Shown: piece by piece, positions 1 to 11,235 of the stretch
Position numbering within the stretch: the stretch's first letter is position 1
Layout: every line of letters begins with the position of its first letter
From: Isoetes taiwanensis
Taxonomy: Eukaryota > Streptophyta > Lycopodiopsida > Isoetales > Isoetaceae
Direction of reading: 5' to 3'
Assembly: GCA_021234155.1 (NCBI GenBank)
Contig: JAJEKV010000032.1
Location: forward strand, 11,972,099 to 12,036,098
Length of the DNA stretch: 64,000 bases
The notes under the pieces: generated by a model
The model's database searches: none
The model's input: only the letters and a program-made list of their open reading frames with translations
Told to the model about the DNA's origin: nothing
Position numbers and translations under genes: made by a program

Positions 1-424
1 CTTTCATAAGGTCTTGACAAATATAACAAGAATTTGTCTATCTTTCCATAAGTATAGCAACTATAAAGTATATACATGTAAGGTTGATACATCAACAACC
101 AAGTAGCGAGCGAGAGTCACACGCTCAACACTTGGATCCGATGATATAAACCCTAGCCATATGATAAATAATTAAAATACCTTTTAAAATAAGTATTGCC
201 TCGATAATTGTATGATGACATATCTTAAAGGTCGTAAAGTTATCATATAACAGTTAGTTAAATATAATACTATTGGAAGCAATATATCCAATACTGCTAT
301 AATGTTAATATAAAATATTACCTTAAGGTAATTAATATAATTGCATGCATAAAAGGAAGTCCAGCAGGGATCATGCAGGGGTCCAAGACAGTAATGCTTA
401 ATTAAGACGTTAACAGATGCTAGC
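1..424. other. AT-rich stretch, nothing assignable
   Basis: I see no coding, RNA or terminal-repeat signal here. The open frames are short and low-complexity. It lies just upstream of a decayed Gypsy integrase fragment and may be flanking or further decayed element sequence. Confidence 0.4.
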
Positions 425-1033
425 CGACATGCAACAGTTGGTGGAGGAAATAAGAAGATATCTTCTAGCAGCAGGAAGCCCTGCATCGACAATTGCATAG
501 ATGAAGCTCTGCATCGGCGGTTAGGTTGAAACTCTGCATCGGCAGTTAGGCTGAAGCTCTGCATCGGCGATTACAGCATCGGCGATTAGGGGACAATTGC
601 TGAAGCTCTGCATCGACAATTGCAAGAAGCTTGCTCCAAGGTGCGCTGGACCATTCAGGATAATCAAAAGAATAGGTAACCAATCCTATAAGTTGGACCT
701 GCCAGCACACTTGAAGGTCCATAGTGTTTTCCAAGTAAGTCTCCTAAAGAAACACACTCCTAATCCAGAGGAAGTATTGGAGACACCAAAGTTACTGGAA
801 ATGACGGACGATCACCTTGAGATTGTCCCAGAAGTTCTTCTTGTCAGATCCTATAAGAAGACAAGAAGATCTCAATCCTCCAATACCTAGTGAAAGGGAC
901 ACTTACCAGTGGAAGACGCTACGTGGGCACTACAAATAGATCTTGAGAAGCAGTACCCACAACTCATGGAGCAATGCAAAGGTCGGCTCGTCACCGAAGT
1001 AGTCGACACCGTCCTGATAGGGAGTGGAAGCTA
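425..1033 (+). pseudogene. Ty3/Gypsy pol relic: integrase C-terminus and chromodomain
   Basis: This is the 3' end of a Gypsy (chromovirus-type) polyprotein. At about 437-478 it reads VEEIRRYLLAAGS, matching the homologous part of the minus-strand element at 11.1 kb (MEEVRGYLLAARS). The intervening stretch is replaced by a short tandem array. Homology resumes at about 600 with NCKKLAPRCAGPFRI, SYKLDLPAHLKVH and VFQVSLLKKHTP, the usual integrase C-terminal barrel, then a chromodomain (LQYLVK, then HLPVEDATWAL) ending at a stop near 1033. Two frameshifts, both around 885-905, split the chromodomain. In this family the chromodomain steers integration to chromatin; this copy cannot encode it. The rest of pol lies outside the window or is lost. 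Confidence 0.85.
476..625 (+). repeat. Degenerate ~24-bp tandem array inside the integrase relic
   Basis: About six imperfect units share the core AAGCTCTGCATCGRC followed by AATTGC or GGTTAGG variants. The last unit is the genuine coding segment (KLCIDNCKK). The array replaces the segment that reads WQKSIADKH onward in the related element at about 11.05 kb, so it looks like local amplification of one pol codon block. Confidence 0.75.
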
Positions 1034-1750
1034 GATTAAAAAGTCTACTTCTGTCCCACGGAAGTAGACGACCTTGAGAGATAAGAGGTCATTCAGGCAT
1101 GCATTGATAGGAAAGCACCTTTGGTCAATGCCTACTATGGGGAGGACTCCATCCTTCACGCCCAAATACGGGAAGGACACTATCCTCCACGCCAAAGGCA
1201 ACTAAAGGTGTAGGTATGAGTGAGCATTCTAGGCATGATAGAGCGCTGTCTCCACGGCCACGATGGAAGAAACATAATCTTCCTATGTTGGGAGATATGC
1301 CTTGCATTCATGTAATTGTATTTAATGGGTGGTTCCCTAACGACCAACCCTTATAATAATTAAATGTATGCTAGCGTAGTGTTGGACCTGCAGGCCAATA
1401 GGAGAGTCTACGGGAGGAAAGTCACACTGCGAAGACTTGCAACACATAATTTTGTCACGATGTGTTGTAAGGAAACGATGTGGAACCTTAAGTAGGAAAA
1501 TTCAGAGCTATGTTAATAATAATAATGGTGTAAGCTATAAATTTTTATGAATAATAGATGATAAAATAAGAGGATGAAAGACTCCCTTACCATAGTATGA
1601 TATTAAACAAGGATGTGTTATAGAAATTAAAAACTTAAAACGTTACCTTGAGGTAATTATATTATATATATTATGATTATCGAATGTGATTGCAGGATAT
1701 ACAGGTTTCCGAGTTGGGGAGACGCGTGATGCAGAGGACAGCATCAAGTC
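1034..1750 (+). other. Untranslated 3' internal region of Gypsy element A
   Basis: Lies between the chromodomain stop and the polypurine tract. It has no ORF of note. Parts resemble the same interval of the minus-strand element B (a GGGTGGT..CCCTAA block, then an AT-rich run, then a CCTGCAGGCCAA block), which supports one family for both. Confidence 0.6.
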
Positions 1751-1763
1751 AAGGTGGGGAGAA
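1751..1763 (+). other. Polypurine tract of Gypsy element A
   Basis: AAGGTGGGGAGAA abuts the LTR start TGTGACCTTCC. Element B has AGGGGGGGAGAA directly before TGTGACGTTCC, which supports both the boundary and the family link. Confidence 0.85.
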
Positions 1764-2700
1764 TGTGACCTTCCAGCATAATATACGACTCGAATACGTA
1801 TATTATACTGCCACGTCACACGTACATGTCATCAATGACATGTACTTGAGGGACGTATAGGGTTGCACCTAGGGGACAACATTGAATGTTGTGCATGTTA
1901 AATAAACATACACAATTATAAACCCCATGGACCCCATTGCCAAATGGCTAAATCCCATTTGGCCAATGTCTAACCTAACCCTAAGGGTTTCTATAAAAGG
2001 GCTTTCCTTTTAAACCCTAAACCTTTCTTCTCTTTGCATTTTAGGGTTTTTCCTAGAGCTCCTTTCCTCTCTCGAATTCAGGGTTCTCTTGAGCCATTTC
2101 GGCCAAGTCAAGAACCCAATCCACATTGCCAGGCTCTAAAAAGGCGTCTTTGCACAACAGATCATCGAGTAGCAGCAGTCTTCAGTAGGATCAGAGGCAT
2201 GGATGCATTCCGAGGATCTGGAGCAGGTCAAGGACCAGGTATCTAGTCATTCTGTTGTGCAAAGCAGCCTTTTGGCTAGGCAATAAGCTGGTTTAGCATG
2301 TTAGTTTAGCCATAGAGGCCTTATAGATCCCGAGATCATAAGCTCTAACAAAGGAATCTAACTCTAGATGTTTAGGTAGATAGGTTTGATGCTATTCTCT
2401 GTTTCAGTTCTGTGATGTTGTATGTATTTCACTCTGTGACCTCCATGTATTGGGAAGGGGGGTAGACGCCTAAAGCTGTGTAGCAGATGATCCTAGATAG
2501 CACACTAGTTCGCAATTACATGCGGCCCGTGCACAGGAGCCCGCCTGGTTGTGGGTGGCGGGACTAGGCCGGTTGACAAGGAGGAACTTGTCCCATCACG
2601 GAGTGACCCCTCTGGTGTGTAAGGCCTACCGGGGGTCTATGTGGGCTAGGCTTAATAGCTTGTCACTGAGTGTGGGCAAGGCATGAGCTCGGCACTCGTG
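1764..2700 (+). repeat. 3' LTR of Gypsy element A (right boundary uncertain)
   Basis: Starts TGTGACC after the polypurine tract. Diverged homology to the element B LTRs is visible, for example GTATTGGGAAGGGGGGTAGA near 2448-2466 and the GTGCACAGGAGCCCGCC block near 2530. The right end cannot be fixed: similarity fades around 2650-2710, close to the GC-rich non-LTR element. Confidence 0.7.
1992..2000 (+). promoter_or_regulatory. TATA box of the LTR A promoter
   Basis: TATAAAAGG lies about 230 bases into the LTR, followed by a pyrimidine-rich CTTTCC/CTTCTCT leader, as expected for the U3/R junction of a plant LTR. Confidence 0.55.
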
Positions 2701-3239
2701 GGGTGATGCATCACCTTCCATTGAGTTCAAGTCGAATATGGGCAGTGGCCCTCTAGCCGCCTGTGAAGGGCATGGATGCCTCTGGAGGGGAGGAGACTCT
2801 CCTCCTGCCTCATCGGGGCTGGGGAGATGCAATCCAGTAGTAGTGGCCCCTCTGGCTATTCACCCGGCAGGCTACGGTCAGGTCCCAATACTTTTCAATC
2901 TACTCTGCAAAGTGTGCACGGGAGGGGCGGATGGAGTGGACTACCCTCAGCCATGTTCCTATGCCAGCCAAATCCATTTGCCATGAATTCTGTCTGCAAT
3001 GACTTCTGGAGGCCCAAGCCGTCAGTCGAACCCCCTTGAGTCTGAGCCCTGGGTAGGATTCCCCCTTGTTGTTATTGTTCATGTTGTTGTTGTTGTTGTA
3101 TATGTGATGATTATGATGTGTTCACCCTTCGAGGTGATTGTGTTGATATATTGTTATTATGTGCTCATGTTTATTCACGCTTCCGCAGCTAGGTCGACCC
3201 GAAGGGAGACGGGTGAATGACACACCCACTCTTCCCTTC
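2701..3239. other. Junction between LTR A and the non-LTR element; GTT-rich microsatellite
   Basis: GC rises here. It could be the LTR 3' end, the 5' leader of the LINE-like element, or both. A GTT-rich simple repeat sits at about 3068-3100. I see no gene. Confidence 0.4.
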
Positions 3240-3247
3240 TGAACTCC

Positions 3248-4010
3248 GTGGCAGCCGATATGGATCTCATCTTTCTCATGGAGACATGGGAGCATGCTGG
3301 GCACAGGCTACCTGATCTGCCAGATTACCAACATTTCTCGGTCTTCAATACCTGTACAGGACAGAGGGGTCATGGTGGAGTGGCTTGCTACTACCGGACA
3401 ACCTTGGCACATTCGGTTACCCTCCGGAAAACGAGGCATTAACAACCGGTACTTGTGGGTTCAAGGCATAATACCAGTGGCAACCCTCTTTTTCGGCGCT
3501 GTTATTTCCCTCACGCGCAGAGCACCTTCTATCGCAGCCACCCGTCGGGCGGGATGGACCCTTATGTCGATCTATATGATGACATCTGGCGGCCACCGGC
3601 CGGTTGGGTAGGGTCGTCCTTCTTGGAGATTTCAATGCACGGACGGGGAGTAGTGCAGCCCATGCGACTTGACCCCCTCGGCCGACGATGTCCTGCGGCC
3701 TCGCCCGCTGAAGCAACCCCGCCACGAGGATCGGATGACAGCCCGTGTCACTTTCGCTTTGGCGACGATTTGCTCTGCTATGTGGTATTTTTTGACTTGA
3801 TAATTTGCAATGGCACATCCACGGTGGCCCGATTCGCAAGTGCACATGCGCATAGGACAATCGTGGGGAGGGTCCAGGTGTGGTGGACTATGTGCTTGTA
3901 GTTGCCCAAGATATGCATCTCATCGGTCGTTTTAGGGTGGGCACGCATACGGGGATGAAGAGGTCGACTCGGATCACCTCCCACTTTATTTGGACTGGTT
4001 TGGCAAGCCG
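3248..4010 (+). pseudogene. AP-type endonuclease domain of the GC-rich LINE
   Basis: Recognisable in three frames: DLIFLMETWE at about 3259-3288 (the catalytic Glu block), RGHGGVACYYR near 3365, VLLGDFNARTG at about 3615-3647 (the GDFN block), and SDHLPLYLDW near 3970-4000 (the catalytic SDH block). These are the ordered motifs of the exonuclease/endonuclease/phosphatase fold that nicks target DNA for LINE insertion. Frameshifts separate the blocks, so the enzyme is dead. Confidence 0.8.
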
Positions 4011-4599
4011 CCGAAACCCCCTATGCCAGCCCTCCAGCCCTCGGTTGAGACTAGATTATGAGCGAAGCAGAGGACTATCTTGCCGAGGTGCTTATGGGCG
4101 CCCTCCCGCACTAATTTCAAGGACCTCCACACTAGAAGCGTGACGCACAACCGGTGACTTCGCTATTACGGGATCACGGCCGGGCGGGTGCTGGCGGGAC
4201 CCCCGCGTCGCTTCGGGGTCAGCAACATTCAGCGTAACGTATGGTTTGATGCGGAGTGTAAAGAATGCAAGCGGCAAAATTGTCCGCGATTCGATCCAGT
4301 GCCCGCTAGGCCACCACACGCGATCGCGTGCCCATCCCCGGGGGAGACAAAGGCGCGGTATCTTGCCGTGCATCGTGGGAGATGTTAGGCTCTTTGGACA
4401 CTCATCCTCGAACCTTTTGGCGCGAGAGTGCTTGAAGGCCAGCCCGACCCTCTGAGGGACATCACACCCCGGTGGGAACGATACTTTGCGGCGGCTCTAT
4501 GACCCGCCCGAGGGACGCCAGTGCATATACCCCCACGGATGGCCCCCATTGGTTCTCGTGGAGGAGGATGTTGAGAAGGGCACCGCAGCCGGGTTAATG

Positions 4600-5420
4600 G
4601 GAGGGCGGTGACCTCGATGGTATGCGGGCCGAGTTACTCAAATGGGCGGGCGGCCCGCTTGTGCCCCGTCCTCACTACCCTATTCAACAGAGCATTGCGG
4701 GGAAGGTCTCCCCGACAATGGACCACAAGCGGGGTTGTTCCCATTCACAAGGCGGGTGACCCACACCGTCCCGCCAATTACCGGGACGATCATGGTCGGT
4801 TCAAGGTATTTGCCAAACCGTTGGCTAGCATTCTCGGCGGCCGGTTGACACGCCAAAGGTGAGGTCGAGCGCCGGATGTCGCGGGCCCTCACACAGGCGA
4901 GCTTTAGACCCCGCCACTCAACGATTGACCATATCTTTACACCTGCGGGCGATTGAAGGCGGCCCGAAATCATCGGCGGGACTTGTATTGCTGCTTTGTG
5001 GACTTCGCGAAGGCTTTTGATCTGATTCCCGGGAGAAGGCGTGGGCTAGACTGCGTCAACCGGGGCTCCCCGCTGCCGTGCGCGCGAAATGCCATATCTG
5101 AGTTGCATGAGAGTTGTTTTGGCAAGATGCGTGCGACGGGCCAAGCATTCACCCGGTAGTATCGGTCCGGGGGTTGCCCCCTCTCGCCAACACTTTTTGG
5201 CCTCTACATTGATCGGTTAGAGCCCCGGCTTCACGAGCATGGGGGATGGCATACGACTTTTGCACCGTCATCCCGGCTCATCTATCTATGACGACGATGT
5301 TGGCCTGGCCGCCCACACCCCGGCTATGCGGTCTCACTTGGATGCCCTAGACACATTTTGTCGCTCTGAGACATGCGCGTGAATCGGCCAAGACCGGGGT
5401 GGTTCTCATATCCTCTTCCG
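4600..5420 (+). pseudogene. Reverse transcriptase domain of the GC-rich LINE
   Basis: DGMRAELLKWAGGPLVP at about 4615-4665 is the RT-0/1 entry typical of LINEs, followed by VLTTLFNRAL, GVVPIHKAGD and PANYR. DFAKAFDLIP at about 5002-5031 is motif A. GLYIDRLEPRLHEHG is readable near 5200-5240. YDDDVGLAAHTPAM at about 5288-5330 is motif C (the usual YADD is YDDD here). Several frameshifts and stops interrupt it. It would copy element RNA at a nicked target; it is no longer functional. Confidence 0.82.
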
Positions 5421-6069
5421 TCACCCCATGCCTCCTGCACTCACATATCGGGGGGCAGCTTTGTGGACGCCACGCCCACCTACAAGTACCTAGGGGTGGA
5501 GTTCCCCTCCTCGCTCTGGCTGGGAGGCGTCTATCCGCTTGCGGGTGACAAGGGTAGAAAGCGCTTTATGCCATGCGAACAACAGTCCACCCCGCGAGCT
5601 CTATGATTGGGGCCATCGGTCACATCTGCTCCGAACCGGGTCGAAGGCCGTCCTTCAGCACGGGTCGAGGTTTGGGGCCCTGGGCGTCTCTATGGCGACC
5701 TGGAATGACTTGGAGCAGTCGCGAAGGCATTTTTGGCATGGGCACTTGGGGTGAGTCCCCCATCGGATTCTCGCTGCAGAAACCGATTCTTGCCGCCAGC
5801 GGGCAGCCCTTGATAGACACATCGCCTATTTTCAGAAAGTAGTTACTATGGGTGATGCTTTCGGCTCCGCACGGCTTACACCGTGGCAATGGGTCCGCTA
5901 GCACGCTTAGGGCCCGTTGGAGGGTAAGAGACATCGGTGGTTCGCCCGATGGAACGTGCGGAGAACCGCAGATCGCGCGCAGTGGACCACGTGTCGATCG
6001 TGATAGCCTCAAGGGAGTACCTAGACGCTTGTTTCCTTGGCAAGCTCACGGGACCCCGCTCTGAAGCGG

Positions 6070-6500
6070 GTCAAAGCGGCCCATTACAAGGAGCACATCA
6101 ACCCAGTGTTAGCCCGGGGCCCACAACTCTACCTTCGTTCCCAAATGCCCCTGAAAAAGCGCCGACTCATTGCCTCCATTCGCCGAGGTGCCCACCATCT
6201 TCGCGCTCGAGGCAGGCGGGTGGATTGGGGAGCCCCGCCGGGGCGAGCTCTGTCGATCTTTGTCAGCGGGTGCCATTGAGGATGAGTCTCACACTTTCGA
6301 GTTGCCCGGCGATTCGGTCACATCCAGAGGCGAATCACGCTCCCTTAGTGCAACCCGACTTGCCCTTACATTTGCTGATGAACACACCGTCGATCACGTG
6401 CCACAGGGTCATTACATCCAGGAGCTTTGGACCTGCGAGTCACCTTTGCCCCGCTTTGGTGCTTTCGTTGATTGGGCACTACGGGTGCGGTGCATGATTT
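6070..6500 (+). pseudogene. C-terminal region of the GC-rich LINE ORF2
   Basis: Readable pieces are RRLIASIRRGAHHL, GAIEDESHTFEL (a decayed form of the usual C-x2-C..AVEDE.HFL..C terminal motif) and LMNTPSITCHRVI, spread over three frames. They place the end of ORF2 near 6490, about 200 bases before the tail repeat. Confidence 0.6.
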
Positions 6501-6688
6501 GTATATATTTTGGGTGTTTTACGCATTGTATATGTTAGCACGGTTTGTCAGCAGCGGTGATTCTTTGCCCGCGGTTTTCCCTCGAAAACCCTTCGGGGCG
6601 GGGGTTTTTTAATCCGGGCAGTAATCCGCTTGCTGCGTTTTTGTATTGGGTCTCATAGACCGATTGGTCTCCGTGGACGATAAAAGTA

Positions 6689-6712
6689 CCTTCCTTCCTT
6701 CCTTCCTTCCTT
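6689..6712 (+). repeat. (CCTT)6 tail of the GC-rich LINE
   Basis: Six exact CCTT units at the 3' end of the element. Several LINE clades end in short tandem repeats rather than poly(A). Confidence 0.75.
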
Positions 6713-6839
6713 GCTGGCTCATTCCACTGGGAGTGGTGTTAGGTGGATGGCCCCTGCCAGTTTGGGGGGAATGCTCCGCCTTCTGATACGATGTGTGCAT
6801 CATAGAGGAAGTAGGGGACGTCACAGCCAATCTACTCTA

Positions 6840-8360
6840 AACCGGCCCTGATATATTTGTATAGCAATATTTTGTCAGAAATTAGAAAATTGAAGCAGAC
6901 AGCTTTGCATAATCATGCTCATAGGCATAGAAATCTCTGCATCAGAAGAAGATTCACCATTTCGGAGCATCCAAAGCAGATTTCATCCGCCATAGGCGCT
7001 AATTTCAAGAACTGAATGAGCTTCAGCCGAAATTGAATGAGCTTCAGCCGGAACCCTTGTCTGGAAAGCCGCCCCTGGCATGCATTATTATCCTCCAGAA
7101 ATCATGTATACAAACCAAAAAAAAAAAGGTATATTCCCCTTAAGGCCATATTCTACTATTGCCTCAAGAGAGTCATTTTTCAAAACATTCCCAAGCTTAG
7201 GGGATATGGAGCATGCTTCTGCATAATCATAATATAAAAAAAAAAAAACACATCCCAGAGCCAATTTTGGAATGCTCCTTTGGCTGGCCGACAAGCAGCT
7301 CAAATCACTCAAAAAATATAGTTCAACTATAGTTTTGCATATAATACACCCCGAAATCTAGGCAAAACCATACATGAAATACAATCCCCAAATATACAAT
7401 ACAATTAGAAGGAAATAATTAGAAGTTTATTTGACTTCAAATATTGTAAAGGTCAAGCACTTCAAATACATATACAATACAATTACAAGGAAATGAAGTT
7501 AGTCCATGCCTTCTGATGTAGACCATTTTGCATTGTAAAAGAGTTGGACTTTTCCAAAATGTGGAAAATAAAGCTTAGATAAGACCACGTACTCAAAAAG
7601 TGTCATGCATAATAAATTCTTTAAATGCTAGGGTATTGCTAGTTCAAAGAAATGTCCCTCATTTCCATCTAGGACAACAATTGCATAGCAAGCATGACGG
7701 ATGCTAAAGCAATCTAAACACATACCTTAAAATGATGCCATTTGCAAATAATTGTGAGCCATATGCAAAATGAAAAGCCCATCTAAGAGCCCAGTATAAT
7801 AAGGTGTATCAAATGCTTTTCCATTTTAAGCAATCAAGAAAGCAGATGTCACAAGTAAGCATCTTAGGTTCACTAGATATGCTCTGCCATACACATGCTA
7901 TACATCATATTCTTAATTTATTTGGAAGCCTATTGTGTTTCAACAAGGCTATCTTAGAACTATCAAGTACAATAGAGCCAATACAAGTTGTAATGCTCCC
8001 CACATCCCATTTGTTAGGTTGCCATATATCCCATAAAAATCATGATGCCCTATAAATTCTTTGCCTAATGTCATATATCCAAGTAGAATGCCTCCTTCGG
8101 AACATTACTGCCAGTGCCACATTCCTGATACATATCATTAACTATCAAGAATGGGTCAAGCCTTACGGCCATTTGCACATTACGTATATTATGGCCCAGT
8201 AGTGCTTCTGAGAGCTTGCAAAGAGCTCCAAAAAATACACAGCTCTAGTATTTCGAGCGTGTGTTGTGGGAGTTTTAGACATCCCATATCAGCATGAGCT
8301 TAACGAGGGTGTTATATCTAGCCCTTGTGTTGCAGCTCAAACCGAATTTACAAATTGAGT
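6840..8360. other. AT-rich intergenic stretch
   Basis: No gene, RNA or terminal repeat seen. It has A-runs at about 7117-7127 and 7238-7249. It may be the interior of a truncated CACTA element whose right end lies at 8806, but no transposase motif is readable. Confidence 0.4.
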
Positions 8361-8460
8361 TAGGGATCAAGTTTTTGGGGGAGATAGATTTTCAAAACAT
8401 CAAGTTCCATCTCAAACGGACTCTTGGATGAAATCTTATGATTAAAATTGTAATAGTGTT

Positions 8461-8785
8461 GTCTTCTGACGAATAATCTAACGCTTTTTCTGACGAAAAA
8501 TCTGACACAAAATCTGACAAAACATCTGACGTTTTTTCTGACATTTATTCTGACGTTTTGTCTGAAGCATTGTCTGACGAATATTCTGACGCTTCTTCTG
8601 ACGCTTTTTTTGACGTTACACTTATGATGATTTATGTGATGCATAGTCTGACATAAACTTTCTGACGAATAATCTGACGTAAAATCTTCAGAGAAAGCGT
8701 CAAAAAAAACAATTGTTAGTATTCTCATCAGCGTAAACATCAGGCAAAAATCTTTCTAAACAGTCTGACGGTTTTTCTGACAATT
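8461..8785 (+). repeat. 12-bp periodic array, consensus TCTGACGNNNNN
   Basis: From about 8464 to 8625 at least thirteen consecutive units start TCTGAC (rarely TCTAAC, TTTGAC or TCTGAA) followed by six A/T-rich variable bases. Further units recur at 8647-8690 and 8762-8784. On the minus strand it reads as a tetrapeptide repeat around VR (FVRK, NVRC, SVRL) in a 126-codon open frame, 8740-8360, probably a by-product of the 12-bp period. It lies directly inside a CACTA-type terminus, the usual place for subterminal transposase-binding repeats. Confidence 0.85.
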
Positions 8786-8806
8786 AATAGCTATTCTCTT
8801 GTAGTG
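8461..8806 (+). mobile_element. One end of a CACTA (En/Spm-type) DNA transposon
   Basis: The sequence ends TTCTCTTGTAGTG at 8794-8806. On the minus strand this is CACTACAAGAGAA, close to the plant CACTA terminal repeat (CACTACAAGAAA). Immediately inside lies the 12-bp array, matching the known architecture in which many short subterminal motifs bind the TNPA-type protein. I did not find the matching CACTACAAG start upstream, so the other end is lost, diverged or outside the window. Confidence 0.62.
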
Positions 8807-8832
8807 CGAAGTGACCAACTATAGAACTAGCC

Positions 8833-9687
8833 CACTATGGGTCCCCAGTAGCCATGCTCAGCAGGGACCCCCATCCACTTTGCCACTAGTCTTATTGTGT
8901 AGTGCTAAGTCATTCCATAGACCCCGTAGCCAAGTGGGTTCCTATGCACAGGTCGCATAATAATAGGAACTAAGGGTCTAGACTAGAAGCATCATCTAGA
9001 TAATAGCCACTAGGTCTCTACCCCCCTTCCCAATACACAAGAGGTGCAAACATAAGATCAACCAACACATCTAATCCTAATCACATGCATCTAACTTACA
9101 GTTAGGGTTCATTGATTAGGGTTCCAAACCTAGATTGAAGGTTCTAGGAAGGCTCTACTAACAAGATAAGATACTAGCTCATCTGGAATCCTAGATTCCA
9201 GATGATCTACCTATGAAGCTACTATGAATACCTGCTCCAGACGAACTTCTTCCAACTCCTGGGGTCTCCATGACTTGATGATGAGTCGAGTGATTCCTCC
9301 TCCTTGTGATGAGTGTACTGCCTTGGGGTTGTCGATCTGAGCCATGTCGCAACGAACGGTGTTCGAAACGGAGTTCTAAGCGAAGAACAGGTCACAAGGT
9401 AGGTGGAGCCAAAAAGTGGCCTAGGGTTAGGGTTAGGATACTTATAGGTTAGGGTTCCATGTCACTGCCACGTGGCTCCAATGGGGTGCATCCATGTGAC
9501 AGGTGCCCAATAGGTTGAGGCCATGTGGAAATGGCCTTAAGCCTAAGGTTGGCCAAGTTATGTAAATAACTTAGCTATGCTCCTTTTTTCACTTACTATG
9601 GTGTACAAGGCTATAATGATAGGCTTGTACAGTGACGAGACCTAGAAATATACGTATTTATGGCTTATATTTTCAAGGAACGTCACA
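8833..9687 (-). repeat. 3' LTR of Gypsy B
   Basis: Direct repeat of 14953-15842; both share CACTATGGGTCCCCAGTAGCC at the left and end GGAACGTCACA. On the coding strand it begins TGTGACGTTCC. It lacks a ~35-bp segment present in the 5' LTR (around 15187). Confidence 0.88.
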
Positions 9688-9702
9688 TTCTCCCCCCCTG
9701 GG
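9688..9702 (-). other. Polypurine tract of Gypsy B
   Basis: The minus strand reads CCCAGGGGGGGAGAA immediately before the LTR start TGTGACG, the primer site for plus-strand synthesis. Confidence 0.85.
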
Positions 9703-10561
9703 ATGTTGTCCTCAGCATCACGCTAAGGTGACGAACCTGCACTAACCCTGCAAGATCACACACATGAATATAAAGACAACTTTATTGAAATGGTCAACTT
9801 GTTATTAGCTATACGTACATATAGGCTATATTTATACCTATACAAAATTATATAGCTTTCACAAGTGTTACATATCACAATATACCCTTGAACATTATTA
9901 CAACAATTATTAAGAGTTCATAGTTAAGCCTATAAAATTATGACTCCTGTCTTCTCGTAATGTGCTCCTTCATCCATGCTCCCCTTCGTTGGCCTGCACA
10001 AGTAGCATATTATGTTAGTTTAATTAATAAGTTTATGGTTTTAGGGGACCACCCCCCTTACTACCTCCTTGAGCCGAACTACTAGCTCAAGATTACCTCT
10101 ACTATCTTGCACTCGATCATGGCCCTTAGGATTTGAGCTTAAGAACTATTTAAGATGATCCTATCATTGCCCATGATCGGGTGTTACCTTGTACAAGATC
10201 CCTTTGATCGAGTACACCCGAAGTGCCTCATGCCCGTAGGGGTTTAAGCTAGGGAACGTCTCACGATCCCATCATCGCGCGTGATCACTCATATCTCGCC
10301 ATGACCCTCCTATGGTCATATGCATGTGCCCTGCATCGTGGCATAGAGATCATCCAAATGATGGGCTCATCATCGCCCACTATGCTACTCTCCTTTCACA
10401 TGACCCTTCTGGTCATGCGCACTCTTGGTGCGTGCTGGTCTAGAGAACGCCCCTAGAGGGTATCTCATCATCGCCTACATCCAAGATTCCCGCATATGCA
10501 CCCTACTAGCCTAGAATGCATGTGTCTTCCTGCTCTTACACTAAGGCATAATAAAGCTTAG
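9703..10561 (-). other. Untranslated 3' internal region of Gypsy B
   Basis: Between the pol stop and the polypurine tract. It contains degenerate direct repeats around the phrases CTCATCATCGCC and GATCATG (10180-10480) and no coding signal. Confidence 0.65.
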
Positions 10562-11118
10562 CTAAAGCACCTGACAGTTGACATCGACCAATTCGGAGAT
10601 GACTTGGTCGTCGAATTGCTTCATGAAACCCGGGCATTGCTTCTCTAAATCTTATTTCAATACCCAAGTTGCATCTTCCACGGGTAAGTGCTTCCACTTG
10701 ACCAAATATTGAAGGAACTGGGACCTTCTTGTCTTCTTAAATGCCTTATCGAGAATTAACTCAGGAACTATCTCGATTTGCTCCTCGGTCATCTCCAACA
10801 AGATTGGAGTCTCCAAGACCTCCTCTCGCTTGGAGTGTACCTCTTTAATAGGCTTACATAGAAGACTTTGTGGACTTTGAGATGGGCTGGCAAATCGAGC
10901 TTGTAGGCTTGATTCCCTACTCGCTCTAGGATCTTGAAAGGTCTCGCCCATCTTGGAGCAAGCTTCTTGCAATTCCCAATTTGAAGCTTTGCTTGGCTTA
11001 CATTAATCTTAAGCCAAATACTATCCCCAACCTGGAACTCCCTTGCAGTTCTATGCTTGTCGGCTATGCTTTTTTGCCAACTTCTTGCTGCCAGAAGATA
11101 GCCTCTAACCTCTTCCAC
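10562..11118 (-). pseudogene. Gypsy B integrase C-terminus and chromodomain
   Basis: Reads NCKKLAPRWARPFKI, AYKLDLPAHLKVHKV and FYVSLLKRYTP, then after a frame change the chromodomain QYLVKWKHLPVEDATW. An in-frame stop follows WVLK, and the frame continues to a final stop at 10562. The chromodomain would bind methylated histone to guide integration. Frameshift and stop make this copy nonfunctional. Confidence 0.85.
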
Positions 11119-11235
11119 TAATTATTATATATCAGACAACATTTATTGAGAAACTTCCACTTTAGACACTGGATTATGCCAAGTGTCTGGGGTCAAGCAT
11201 TGATAACCACAGTTAATCATAAAGGGGGACATTTG

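Larger units (their letters stand above)
3240..6712 (+). mobile_element. GC-rich non-LTR retrotransposon (LINE-like), decayed
   Basis: The order along the plus strand is AP-endonuclease, reverse transcriptase, C-terminal Cys/His region, and a (CCTT)n tail. All frames are broken by indels and stops. Base composition is clearly richer in G+C than the flanks. The short tandem-repeat 3' tail instead of poly(A), and the YDDD catalytic box, set it apart from the L1-type LINE at 20-26 kb. The clade cannot be named from reading alone. No target-site duplication was found. Confidence 0.8.

Noticed and set aside
6717-6770. Continuation of LTR A after the GC-rich LINE (LINE nested in the LTR)
   Set aside because: GGTGGATGGCCCCTGCCAG resembles the LTR 3' end, but the match is short and I could not align both sides of the insertion convincingly.
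8461-8785. CRISPR-like array or coding VR-tetrapeptide protein
   Set aside because: The period is 12 bases without true spacers, in a plant genome, beside a CACTA terminus. The minus-strand frame is best explained by a period divisible by three.
9415-9445. Telomere-like GGGTTAGGGTTAGG (also at 15575-15595)
   Set aside because: Only two units, present in both LTRs of Gypsy B, and not the TTTAGGG plant telomere repeat.
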